Source: CAYPAV01 sp964408805
GTDB lineage: Bacteria > Pseudomonadota > Alphaproteobacteria > UBA8366
Assembly (NCBI GenBank): GCA_964408805.1
Contig: CAYPAV010000018.1
Coordinates: forward strand, 1 to 64,000
Length of the DNA: 64,000 nt
Reading direction: 5' to 3'
Notes under the pieces: model-generated
The model's input: the letters and a program-made list of their open reading frames with translations, nothing else
Databases searched by the model: none
What the model was told of the DNA's origin: nothing
Translations under genes and position numbers: made by a program
Shown: positions 8,968 through 16,627 of the stretch, in pieces
Layout: each line of letters begins with the position of its first letter
Numbering within the stretch: the first letter of the stretch is position 1

Positions 8968-9255
8968 CTACCACTTTTTCGTCTTGAGATTATGGACGTG
9001 AACGTGCCCGCCGGGGGCGACGTCGGCGACGATCTGGCCGATATCGTGGCCGTATTTGAGAACCGTATCGCCGTCCTTGAAGTCGATCAGCGCCACCTTG
9101 TGACCGAGTGGAATATCGTCGAGCGCCTTCATCGTGACGGTCTCGTCCGTTTCCATTCTCCAACCGTTCAACTCCATACCCGTCTTGACGTCCTCGACGA
9201 CGATGACGCCAACCGTATCCGTGTCGTTGTGCACGACGAAATGGGGCGCGGTCAT
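8968..9255 (-). CDS. suyA: (2R)-sulfolactate sulfo-lyase alpha subunit-like, SAF domain
   Basis: 95 aa from the ATG at 9255, chosen because AGGAGGGAGC immediately precedes it; the frame is open to 9273. A single SAF domain: begins APHFVVHNDTDTVGV, has VTMKALDDIPLGHKVALID in the middle and ends GGHVHVHNLKTKKW. These are the SuyA/UxaA-N signatures, with the HVHN motif likely contacting the active site. It acts as the small partner of the next gene. The two genes form a compact minus-strand operon, divergent from the DUF169 gene at 9481. Confidence 0.8.
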   Translation of the reverse strand: MTAPHFVVHNDTDTVGVIVVEDVKTGMELNGWRMETDETVTMKALDDIPLGHKVALIDFKDGDTVLKYGHDIGQIVADVAPGGHVHVHNLKTKKW

Positions 9256-9480
9256 GCTCCCTCCTGAGTTCACTTGGTGTTCATGTATCCGCGCGCGCGG
9301 CGCGGAGCGATGGTGATCAAGGCCCCATAAAAGACCGCCGCATTTGGAGTGTCAATGCCGCGCCCCGTGCGCGTGCAAAAAGCGACGAGCGTTAGACCTA
9401 TGTCAATTACGTGATCGGACATCCGGCCCGATAATGCCGCGTTCGACACCGAGAACAAGCAACAGCTATCGGAGCGAAAA
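9256..9480. promoter_or_regulatory. Divergent intergenic region between suyA-like and DUF169 genes
   Basis: 225 bp without a credible gene. It must hold promoters for the suyAB-like pair (leftward) and probably the DUF169 gene (rightward). GGAGCGAAAA before 9481 is the plus-strand ribosome-binding site. I see no convincing operator, riboswitch or terminator. Confidence 0.4.
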
Positions 9481-10269
9481 ATGACCAACGAATACAACGT
9501 CGGGGGACCCGAACTGCGGGACCTGGCGGCACGCCTGCAAGACTTGCTGAAGATCCGAACCCTGCCGATCGGCATGAAACAGTTCGAAACCCGCGAGGAG
9601 ATGGAGGCGGTGAAGGGCCTCCGCTGGCCGCGCGAGGGACGACACCACACGACCTGCCAATTGGTAACTCAGGGCCGGATCGCCGGTTTCACGCTCGGCA
9701 TCACGACCGACAATATTCGTGCGAATTCCAGTTGCAGCAGTGTGATCGGTCTGGACGAGGCAACCGAGGAATATCTTTCGGGCAACAATATGAACGGCGT
9801 CTGGTTCGAGAATTTGGAGGCCGCGCATGCGCACCAAATGGGGATGACACGTCCGAAACCCGGCAAATTCAAGGGCATCGTGGTCTCGCCGCTGCGAAGC
9901 GGGCGGCTTGATCCGCCGGATATCGTGCTTTTCTACGGCACGCCAGGGCAGATCATCCTCTTCGTCAACGGTCTACAGTGGAAACGCTACAAGCGTTACG
10001 ACATGTCCATCACGGGCGAGAGCGCCTGCAGCGACAGTTGGGGCACGGCGCTCGCCACAGGCGAGACGACGATCTCGATCCCCTGCTATGCCGAGCGGCG
10101 CTACGGCGGTGTTGCCGACGACGAGTTGGCGATCGCGATGCCGCCGGATGAATTCGCCCGCGGGATCGAAGGCCTCGAAGGCATCGGCAAGGTGGGTTTG
10201 CGCTATCCGATTCCACCCTACGGGGCCCATATGGACCCGAAGGAGGGGATGGACGCCAGCTACGGTTGA
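9481..10269 (+). CDS. DUF169 domain protein
   Basis: 262 aa with a GGAG site 7 bases before the ATG. The sequence follows the DUF169 (COG2043) pattern: LPIGMKQFET near the N terminus, HTTCQLVTQGRIAGFTLGI with a Cys, RANSSCSSVIGL, GIVVSPL, and IVLFYGTPGQIILFVNGLQW, then ACSDSWGTALATGE with another Cys and ISIPCYAERRYGG. The spread of conserved Cys residues has led to suggestions of metal or cofactor binding, but no reaction is established for the family. The 3' end overlaps the convergent D-aminoacylase gene by 10 bp. Function unknown. Confidence 0.85.
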   Translation: MTNEYNVGGPELRDLAARLQDLLKIRTLPIGMKQFETREEMEAVKGLRWPREGRHHTTCQLVTQGRIAGFTLGITTDNIRANSSCSSVIGLDEATEEYLSGNNMNGVWFENLEAAHAHQMGMTRPKPGKFKGIVVSPLRSGRLDPPDIVLFYGTPGQIILFVNGLQWKRYKRYDMSITGESACSDSWGTALATGETTISIPCYAERRYGGVADDELAIAMPPDEFARGIEGLEGIGKVGLRYPIPPYGAHMDPKEGMDASYG

Positions 10270-11714
10270 CGCAGCGCCTGGCGGCGGAGTGCCTTTCCCG
10301 GTCGCGCACCGGTCGCGGCGCCATTGCGCCAGATCGCCTGGCCGTTGACGAAGACGGTCTCGATCCCGGCCGCGGGTTCCGTCGGGTTCTCGAAATCGGC
10401 GGTATCGGCGACCGTCGCCGGATCGAAGACAACGATATCGGCGAAGGCGCCCTCGCGGAGCACGCCGCGCCCGGTAAGACCGAAGACCTCGGCCGGCTTG
10501 CCGGTCATTTTGTGGACCGCGTCCTCGAGCGTGATCAGCCCGAGCTCCCGGCTATAGTGCCCGAGGACGCGCGCGAAGGTGCCCCAAAGCCGGGGATGCG
10601 GATGCCGGTCATGAGGCAATCCGTCCGAAGCGATCATGGAATGGGGATATTCGATCACGCGCCGGACGTCAGGCTCGTCCATCACGAAATAAATGGCACC
10701 CGCCGGCTGCAGCCGCTCGATCGCGGCATCGACATCGCAACCCATCTCCTCCGCCAATTCGTCGAGGTCGCGCCCGCCGGCTTCCGGCATCGGCACCGAC
10801 CAGGTGATCAGCACCTTCCTGGATTGAACCACGCGCGAACGCTGCAGCACCGTCGAGGCGGCGACATAGGGATAGACGTCGAGGTCGACTCGCTGCTCCT
10901 TTCGCACCCGCTCGATCAGGGCCAGGGTCTCCTCGGTTCGGCCGAAATTCTCCTCGCCGGTGACCTTGTGGTGGGAAAGCACCACCCCGGCGTTCGATTC
11001 CCGGCCGATTCGGAACGCCTCCTCCATCGCGGGAATGATCTCGTCCCCTTCGTCGCGGAGATGAGTGGTATAGAGCGCGTCCTCCGGCCCCAGTAGCTCG
11101 GCGAGGCGCAAGACCTCCTCCGTCGGGGCCGGCTGGGCCGGCGGATAGGCGAGCCCGGTCGAGAGCCCGACCGCCCCGGCGTCGAGCGCCTCGGCCAGAT
11201 TGTCCCGCATCTGCGCGATCTCGTCGTCGGTCGCGGGGCGGTTCAAATCGTCCATGGCGCCCACGCGAAGCGTCGTGTGACCGCAGAGAAGCGCCGCATT
11301 GGCGGCGGCGGGCGCGGCGTCGAGCGCCTCGAAGAAATCCCCCATCCGGGGAAATTTGTACCCGTCGCCGAGGAGATCGAGCGGCGGCGGCGGACGGTCG
11401 CCGTCGAAGCGGAGCGGTGCCAGGCTGACGCCGCAATTGCCGGTCACGACCGTGGTGACGCCCTGGCTCGTCTTCGGCGCCATATCGGCGCGCGAGAGCA
11501 GGGCATGGTCGTCATGGGTGTGAACGTCGATGAAACCGGGCGCCACAACCCGGCCGGCTGCTTCGACCTCGAGCGCACCCGACGCCTTCGCAAGGTCGCC
11601 GACCGCCGCGATCGTCTTGCCCCGAACGCCCAGATCGGCCTTCGTTCCGGGCGCCCCGGTGCCGTCGACGACGGTGCCGTTCCGTATCAACAGATCAAAC
11701 CGCGCTTCCAGCAT
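10260..11714 (-). CDS. N-acyl-D-amino-acid deacylase (D-aminoacylase) family amidohydrolase
   Basis: 484 aa from the ATG at 11714 (AAAAGG upstream); the longer frame to 11852 adds sequence without homology. Amidohydrolase features: GVDV-type beta domain start (LLIRNGTVVDGTG), metal-binding HxH in FIDVHTHDDHALL, the Cys of VTGNCGVSLAPL, THLRDEGDEI, VVLSHHKVTG, and the catalytic Asp of IASDGLPHDRHPHPR, followed by the C-terminal beta domain GVLREGAFADIVVFD. D-aminoacylases release D-amino acids from N-acyl derivatives with zinc. It fits the amide-degrading content of the region. Exact specificity is unknown. Divergent from the YrdC-domain gene. Confidence 0.88.
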   Translation of the reverse strand: MLEARFDLLIRNGTVVDGTGAPGTKADLGVRGKTIAAVGDLAKASGALEVEAAGRVVAPGFIDVHTHDDHALLSRADMAPKTSQGVTTVVTGNCGVSLAPLRFDGDRPPPPLDLLGDGYKFPRMGDFFEALDAAPAAANAALLCGHTTLRVGAMDDLNRPATDDEIAQMRDNLAEALDAGAVGLSTGLAYPPAQPAPTEEVLRLAELLGPEDALYTTHLRDEGDEIIPAMEEAFRIGRESNAGVVLSHHKVTGEENFGRTEETLALIERVRKEQRVDLDVYPYVAASTVLQRSRVVQSRKVLITWSVPMPEAGGRDLDELAEEMGCDVDAAIERLQPAGAIYFVMDEPDVRRVIEYPHSMIASDGLPHDRHPHPRLWGTFARVLGHYSRELGLITLEDAVHKMTGKPAEVFGLTGRGVLREGAFADIVVFDPATVADTADFENPTEPAAGIETVFVNGQAIWRNGAATGARPGKALRRQALRQP

Positions 11715-11835
11715 CTTGAAACCTTTTCCGTCACCTCTATGACCCAACCGCACTTTAGGCGCGCGCCCCGGGATTGGCCAATCGGCCCGGCGGCCCATCT
11801 TAAAGGAGCCCATCAACATAGATCGGAGCGTGATC

Positions 11836-12528
11836 GTGACGGCAATCCCCAAGGCCCAGGTGCAAGCGGACGCGGAAGCCGTCTATGACGTGATCATGGG
11901 CGGCGGCATCGCGCTGGTGCCGCTCGACGTCGCCTATGCGATCATCGGCGCCACCGAAGGGGCTATCAAGCGCATCTTCGAAGCCAAGCGGCGCAGCTTC
12001 GATAAGCCGAGCGGATTGTTCGCCTCGCTGGATCATTCCCTGGCGCTGCACGATCTCGGCCCCCGCGAACGCGAGATCCAGCGTTCCTTGATTGAGAAAC
12101 ACGACCTGCCCTATTCGGTCGTGGCGCCCTTCGATCCGGCGCATCCCCTCCTCGCCTCGGTCGACCCCTATGTGATCGAGACCTCGTCCAAGAAAGGGAC
12201 CCTCGATACGCTGATCAATGCCGGCGCCTTTCACGACGCCCTCGCCGGGCTCTGTTTCGAGCGCGGGCGGCACGCCTTTGGATCATCCGCGAATATCTCG
12301 CTCACCGGCAGCAAGTTCACCGTCACCGACATCGAACCCGAATTGAAGGCCGTGGCCGACATCACCATCGATCACGGTGAATCGAAATACGCCAATCCGG
12401 AAGGCGTCTCGAGCACGATCATCGATTTCCGCGACTTCAGCGTTGTCCGGCAAGGCGTCTGCTATGACCGACTGTCGGCGATCTTCCAGGAGGAATTCGG
12501 GATCGAGTTGAGGCCCGCGGAACAGTAG
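11836..12528 (+). CDS. Sua5/YciO/YrdC domain protein (threonylcarbamoyl-AMP synthase family)
   Basis: 230 aa from GTG at 11836. GGAG at 11825-11828 sits 7 bases before this codon; the GTG at 11830 would leave only 1 base. The YrdC fold is visible: IMGGGIALVPLDVAYAIIG (usually TDT.YG.), DKPSGLFAS in place of KRP..KPL, and FGSSANISLTGSKFTVTDIE near the C terminus. YrdC/Sua5 proteins make threonylcarbamoyl-AMP for tRNA t6A37. The KRS.DKP and P.DV.YA variants suggest a divergent paralogue rather than the housekeeping TsaC, perhaps for another carbamoyl or nucleotide substrate. Confidence 0.72.
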   Translation: MTAIPKAQVQADAEAVYDVIMGGGIALVPLDVAYAIIGATEGAIKRIFEAKRRSFDKPSGLFASLDHSLALHDLGPREREIQRSLIEKHDLPYSVVAPFDPAHPLLASVDPYVIETSSKKGTLDTLINAGAFHDALAGLCFERGRHAFGSSANISLTGSKFTVTDIEPELKAVADITIDHGESKYANPEGVSSTIIDFRDFSVVRQGVCYDRLSAIFQEEFGIELRPAEQ

Positions 12529-12540
12529 TGGCCGCATGAA

Positions 12541-12660
12541 ACATAAAATACTACATATAGACTTTAATATTAATTCTCTATTATTTAAGTAATAATTACT
12601 TTGTTTTATTTAGTATAAAATAATTGTTATTTTACGGATTATTTCGTAAAATACATGGAA
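12541..12660. promoter_or_regulatory. AT-rich island upstream of the TolC-like gene, with two inverted repeats
   Basis: About 120 bp that are almost wholly A/T in an otherwise GC-rich region. It contains a perfect 7-bp inverted repeat AAGTAAT-a-ATTACTT (12587-12601) and a 9-bp stem TATTTTACG/CGTAAAATA with an 8-base loop (12628-12653). It lies between the YrdC stop and the start of the secretion locus. Such islands are typical binding ground for AT-preferring silencers or contain strong promoters; which applies here is inference. A similar island precedes the ABC transporter gene. Confidence 0.55.
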
Positions 12661-12713
12661 ACATGATGCGGCATGTGATTGTCGCATGAGTAAAGGAATC
12701 GGATCGTCATTGC

Positions 12714-14663
12714 ATGGTCATGCGCGTGAAAGATCGCCGCATTGGGCGTATATGCGTCGCCGTGGCCGCGCTTAGCTTGGCCGGGGCGCCGGCCCATGCA
12801 ATTACGCTGGAGGAAGCGGTGCGCGCCGCCCTCAAGACCAACCCGCAGATCGGCACCGTCATCGAAAACCGCCGTGCCGTCGACCATGAGCTTTCCCAAG
12901 CCAGAAGCGGCTTCTTTCCGACCGTGGATTTCTCAACGTCTTCGGGGAAGGAGTACGTCAACAACGCCACGACCCGGGGACGCGAGCTGGACGGCAACGA
13001 TTCACGCACCACCGGCCTGCCGACGACGGATGTCACGCTCTCGATCCGGCAATTGCTGTTCGATGGTTTCGATGTCCTGAGCCAAGTCGAACGTCAGGAG
13101 GCGCGGGTTCGCTCGGCCGCCCGAAGGGTGCGGGAGACGGCCGAATTCATCGGAGTCGACGCCGGCGAGGCTTATCTCGAATCGCTCCGGCAACGGGAAT
13201 TGATGCGAATTAACGACGAGAACATTCGCGCACATGAGGTGTTCCTCGAATTGATCCGCGCCAAGGTCGCGGGCGGTGCCGCCGGGCGCGCCGAGGAGGA
13301 ACAGGCCCAGCAACGTGTCGCCGGCGCACGGGATGCGCAGACCCAGGCCGACGGCCTGAAACGCGACGCCGATGTCCGTTTCCGGCGGATCGTCGGCGAG
13401 GAACCGATCACCATGGTGCGGCCGACCATGCCCGTGCAGGCCCTGCCGCCGACGATCGAGCGGGCGATCGAGCTCGCCGTCCTGTTCAACCCCACGATCC
13501 GCGTCTCGCGCGCCGAGGTGGCGATATCGGAGGCCGAACTCAAGCAGTCCAAGTCCAGTCAATGGCCGCAGCTCAGCTTCGAGGTCAATGCCAATTCGAA
13601 CCGCAATACCGGCGGCTCACGTGGGCATTCCTCGACCCTCTCCGCCCTTCTCGTGATGAACTACAACTTGTATCGCGGCGGCGCCGACGTCGCCCGGCGG
13701 CATGAATTTCTGGCCCGGTTGGCGGAGGCCCGGCAACGCCTGGCACAGAGCCAGCGCGACACCGACGAAAACACCCGCGTCGCCTGGAACGCCTTGGTCA
13801 ACGCGCGCGAAAGGCTGGTTCAGCTCCGCGCCATCGTCGAAACCAACGTGAAGATCCACGACGACTTCAAGAAACAGTTCGATATCGGCCGCAAGGACCT
13901 GCTCGATCTGTTGAACGCGGAGAACGATTACCACCAGGCGCGCAGCAATATGACCTCGCAGGAATTCGTCGAGATGCTGGGCGTCTATCGCATCCTCGGC
14001 ACGACCGGCCTGCTGCTCACCACGCTGGATGTGGCGCCCGTCGCGGAAGCCTTCATGAACGACGCGGAGAGCAGCCGCTTCGAGTACGAATTACAGCGGT
14101 TCGTCGAGCGGACACCCGTCCTCGACACCAAGCCCGAAAAAGAACCGAAAGGTCCGGGCGCGCCGCCTGGAACACCGCCGGCGGCGCCGCTCGGCCCGAG
14201 CCCACTGTTGGTACCGCCCACCCAGGGCCAGGATTTGATGTCCCCGGCGGGCCAGGATCTGATGTCGCCGGTCGGCGGCCCGGTTCTCGACCCAAACGCA
14301 CCCGTCACGCCGATCGCGCCGACGCCGCCCGCGGCCAAGCCGAAAGGGGCCGACAAGAATGCGGGTCCGACCTCGCTATTGCCGCGCCAGGCAAGGCTTG
14401 AATCGGCCGGACCGAGAACCGGCGGCGGCAACCATATCGATCGGCCGCGCCTTGGTCCGCGAGCACCACTCGGTTTCGACCAATCGGCGGCGCGCCGGAT
14501 TCCGCCGCCGGCCGGCGTGGACAACCCCACCGCCCAAACCTCGCAGGATCCGGTATCGAAGGCTTGGTGGTTTGGTCCCACTGCCCCCGTTCCGGCGACA
14601 ACGCCGGCCAAACCGACGAAGGCGCCGACGCCGCGACGGCCCGCCGCCTGGGGATTCGATTAG
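12714..14663 (+). CDS. TolC-family type I secretion outer membrane protein with Pro-rich C-terminal extension
   Basis: 649 aa. A signal peptide ends about residue 29 (GAPAHA), followed by ITLEEAVRAALKTNPQI, the classic TolC/OEP start, and a second OEP repeat from about residue 250 (AIELAVLFNPTIRVSRAEV). The core is about 470 aa; YNLYRGGADVARR and DLLDLLNAENDYHQARSNM are LapE/AggA-type blocks. An unusual tail of about 170 residues follows, rich in Pro, Ala and Gly with a small tandem repeat (GQDLMSP twice, about 14228-14270). It forms the outer-membrane channel for the ABC and HlyD genes downstream. ATG 12714 versus 12720 is undecided because the AAGGA site is distant. Confidence 0.9.
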   Translation: MVMRVKDRRIGRICVAVAALSLAGAPAHAITLEEAVRAALKTNPQIGTVIENRRAVDHELSQARSGFFPTVDFSTSSGKEYVNNATTRGRELDGNDSRTTGLPTTDVTLSIRQLLFDGFDVLSQVERQEARVRSAARRVRETAEFIGVDAGEAYLESLRQRELMRINDENIRAHEVFLELIRAKVAGGAAGRAEEEQAQQRVAGARDAQTQADGLKRDADVRFRRIVGEEPITMVRPTMPVQALPPTIERAIELAVLFNPTIRVSRAEVAISEAELKQSKSSQWPQLSFEVNANSNRNTGGSRGHSSTLSALLVMNYNLYRGGADVARRHEFLARLAEARQRLAQSQRDTDENTRVAWNALVNARERLVQLRAIVETNVKIHDDFKKQFDIGRKDLLDLLNAENDYHQARSNMTSQEFVEMLGVYRILGTTGLLLTTLDVAPVAEAFMNDAESSRFEYELQRFVERTPVLDTKPEKEPKGPGAPPGTPPAAPLGPSPLLVPPTQGQDLMSPAGQDLMSPVGGPVLDPNAPVTPIAPTPPAAKPKGADKNAGPTSLLPRQARLESAGPRTGGGNHIDRPRLGPRAPLGFDQSAARRIPPPAGVDNPTAQTSQDPVSKAWWFGPTAPVPATTPAKPTKAPTPRRPAAWGFD

Positions 14664-14747
14664 CCGCTCAAATTGCCGGAGAAGTGGGCAAACAGGGTGG
14701 AACCGCCTATGGTCTCGCTGCTCCAGAATCGTTTCTCATAGGCTCGA

Positions 14748-15665
14748 ATGAATTCAACCTCCCCTCCGAATCCCCGCGCCGGAGCCAATTTTCGGGCGTA
14801 TTCGTTTCTCACCCTCACATCGCTTTGTTGGGGCGCCAACACGATCTTTGGCCGGCTCGCCGTCGGCGAGATTTCGCCGATGATGCTGGTCAGCCTCCGC
14901 TGGCTCGGCGCCTTGACCCTGATGGTGGTCTTTGCCCGGCGGTATGTCCGGCAGGACTGGCCCGTGCTGCGCGCCAACCTGCCCTTCGTCGCGATCATGG
15001 GAGCGCTTGGATTCGCGACCTTTAATTCACTGTTCTACGTGGCCGCGCATTCGACGACGGCAGTCAATCTAGGCATCCTCCAAGGGGCGGTTCCGGCCTT
15101 TGTCCTGATCGGCCTCTTCGCAGTCTACCGGATCAGGGTCACGGGACTGCAGGCAAGCGGAGTCCTGATCACCATGCTGGGAGTCGCCCTGGTCGCGGCG
15201 GCGGGCGATCTTTCCCGCCTCGCGGCACTGGCGATCAATCGGGGCGACTTGCTGATGGTGATCGCGTGCATGCTCTACGCGGGCTATACGGTGGCGTTGC
15301 GACGGCGCCCCGCGGTCTCGCCCCTCGGCCTTTTCACCCTGCTGGCGGCGGCCGCGTTCATCACCTCCCTTCCCTATGTCGCCGTGGAGGCGATGCTCGG
15401 CCAATTTCAAGCGCCAACGCCGACCGGCTGGGTCATCGTCGTTCTCGTTAGTATGTTTCCGTCCTTCCTGGCACAGGTCTGTTTCATCGAGGGGGTTGGG
15501 CTGATCGGACCGGGACGGGCGGGCATTTTCGTCAATCTGGTCCCCGTCTTCGCCGCGATCATGGCGGTCACCTACCTGGGGGAACCGTTCGAGATCTTTC
15601 ACGCGATCGCTCTCACCCTCGTGCTCGTGGGAATTTGGCTTTCCGAACGTGGCGGGACGGAATGA
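14748..15665 (+). CDS. EamA (DMT superfamily) exporter
   Basis: 305 aa with about ten predicted membrane spans and two EamA repeats: the first starts YSFLTLTSLCWGANTIFGRLAVG, the second about residue 165 (GDLLMVIACMLYAGYTVALRR). PSFLAQVCFIEGVGLIGPGRAGIF near the C terminus is a typical block. Members export amino acids, nucleobases or other small metabolites across the inner membrane. It lies 84 bp after the TolC-like gene and before the ABC transporter; whether it belongs to the secretion locus is unclear. Substrate unknown. Confidence 0.88.
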   Translation: MNSTSPPNPRAGANFRAYSFLTLTSLCWGANTIFGRLAVGEISPMMLVSLRWLGALTLMVVFARRYVRQDWPVLRANLPFVAIMGALGFATFNSLFYVAAHSTTAVNLGILQGAVPAFVLIGLFAVYRIRVTGLQASGVLITMLGVALVAAAGDLSRLAALAINRGDLLMVIACMLYAGYTVALRRRPAVSPLGLFTLLAAAAFITSLPYVAVEAMLGQFQAPTPTGWVIVVLVSMFPSFLAQVCFIEGVGLIGPGRAGIFVNLVPVFAAIMAVTYLGEPFEIFHAIALTLVLVGIWLSERGGTE

Positions 15666-15689
15666 CGACCGGGCAGTTCGTACACTTAG

Positions 15690-15803
15690 GTTTAATATTG
15701 CGGCAAATATTACTTAACTGTTATTTCTTTATTTACTAATTATTATTTTATCGATTTATTCGATATTATTTTGAATCTTCGGTTTAACACTACAAAACAC
15801 CAT
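15690..15803. promoter_or_regulatory. AT-rich island upstream of the type I secretion ABC transporter
   Basis: Part of a 233-bp gap after the EamA gene. The stretch is dominated by A and T, like the island at 12541-12660. It carries a 6-bp inverted repeat TATCGA-tttat-TCGATA at 15749-15765 and an imperfect AATATTGC/GCAAATATT pair around 15692-15710. Likely a promoter or silencer-binding region for the ABC/HlyD genes; no experimental site is recognisable. Confidence 0.5.
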
Positions 15804-15839
15804 CATGAACACTATACATGCGCGGTCGGTTCGACTATC

Positions 15840-15902
15840 ATGTCGCGGATTCTGGATTGGCGTAAGCGGGTCTCGCGCGAGCTGGACAACGTGAGGACAT
15901 GA
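15840..15902 (+). CDS. Possible 20-codon leader ORF overlapping the ABC transporter start
   Basis: A short frame MSRILDWRKRVSRELDNVRT ends with TGA at 15900-15902, giving an ATGA overlap with the start codon of the next gene. It is basic and hydrophilic and has no clear ribosome-binding site, so it may be chance. The coupling geometry is the only support. I do not recognise the peptide. Confidence 0.2.
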   Translation: MSRILDWRKRVSRELDNVRT

Positions 15903-16627
15903 GCGAACTGAAGAAGCGCCCCGCGGAGGCAGAGGACCTCCCGGAAGCCGCCGACAAGCCGAGTCTGCTGCACGGTTTCGACGCGCCGGCGGACCCCGAA
16001 GCGGGAGCCGGCGCGCGCGACCTGCTCGACCCCGAGAATTTTAAAAGCCAGCCGGCGGAGGGCCGCGGCGAAGGCGACCTGCTGGCGGCTTCGCCGGCCG
16101 ACCCCGAGCCGGCGAACGAACCGACGAAAACCGAACCCCAACTCGAAGCCGGAACCACGCTCGACGGCATGCCGACGGCGGACGATCCGGTCGCGGCCGT
16201 CGACGGGGACGAGATGGAGGACGAGGGAACCTGGTCCGTCGCCGCCAACGCGCGCAGCGTCGACGACCCGCTGCTTGGGTGCTTGACGATCCTTTGCACC
16301 CTGCTCGACCGGCCGTTCTCGTCCGACGCATTGACCGCCGGCCTGCCGATGATTGACGGCCAGATGACGCCCGAGCTCTTTGTCCGCGCCTCCGAGCGAG
16401 CCGGCATTTCAGCACGCCTTGTCCGCCGGCGGATAAACGGACTCAACCGCATCGGCCTCCCTTGCGTTATGTTGTTGAACGGCAAGCGGGCCTGCGTCCT
16501 GACCGACCTGCACAAGGGCGGCATCGCCGAGATCATCCTGCCCGAGATGGGTTCCGGATCGCAGCGCGTCCCGTTGAAGCAGCTGGCGGGAGAATATGCG
16601 GGCTATGTGCTTTTCGCGCGGCCCTAA
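15899..16627 (+). CDS. N-terminal part of a LapB-like type I secretion ABC transporter (C39-like domain), ended by in-frame TAA
   Basis: 242 aa. Residues 1 to about 115 are acidic and low-complexity (many Pro, Ala, Asp, Glu), unusual for the family. From about residue 120 comes a C39-peptidase-like domain: DDPLLGCLTILCTLLDRPFS, LTAGLP, RASERAGISARLV, GLPCVMLLNGKRACVL, and LAGEYAGYVLFARP at the end. In intact LapB proteins this is followed directly by a linker and the first membrane span. Here TAA at 16625-16627 stops the frame, and the same frame continues with exactly the expected linker (FQFDTRA...GWFWGTLF). So this is half of a split gene, not a separate protein by design, unless the split is functional. 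Confidence 0.85.
   Translation: MSELKKRPAEAEDLPEAADKPSLLHGFDAPADPEAGAGARDLLDPENFKSQPAEGRGEGDLLAASPADPEPANEPTKTEPQLEAGTTLDGMPTADDPVAAVDGDEMEDEGTWSVAANARSVDDPLLGCLTILCTLLDRPFSSDALTAGLPMIDGQMTPELFVRASERAGISARLVRRRINGLNRIGLPCVMLLNGKRACVLTDLHKGGIAEIILPEMGSGSQRVPLKQLAGEYAGYVLFARP
16625..16627 (+). other. In-frame stop codon splitting the ABC transporter gene
   Basis: The codon after ...GYVLFARP is TAA. The frame then stays open for 584 codons and resumes the family sequence without loss, so a single base change (for example from AAA or GAA) would give one protein of about 827 aa. No ATG, GTG or TTG is in frame before the ATG at 16742, which lies inside the first membrane span. Confidence 0.85.
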
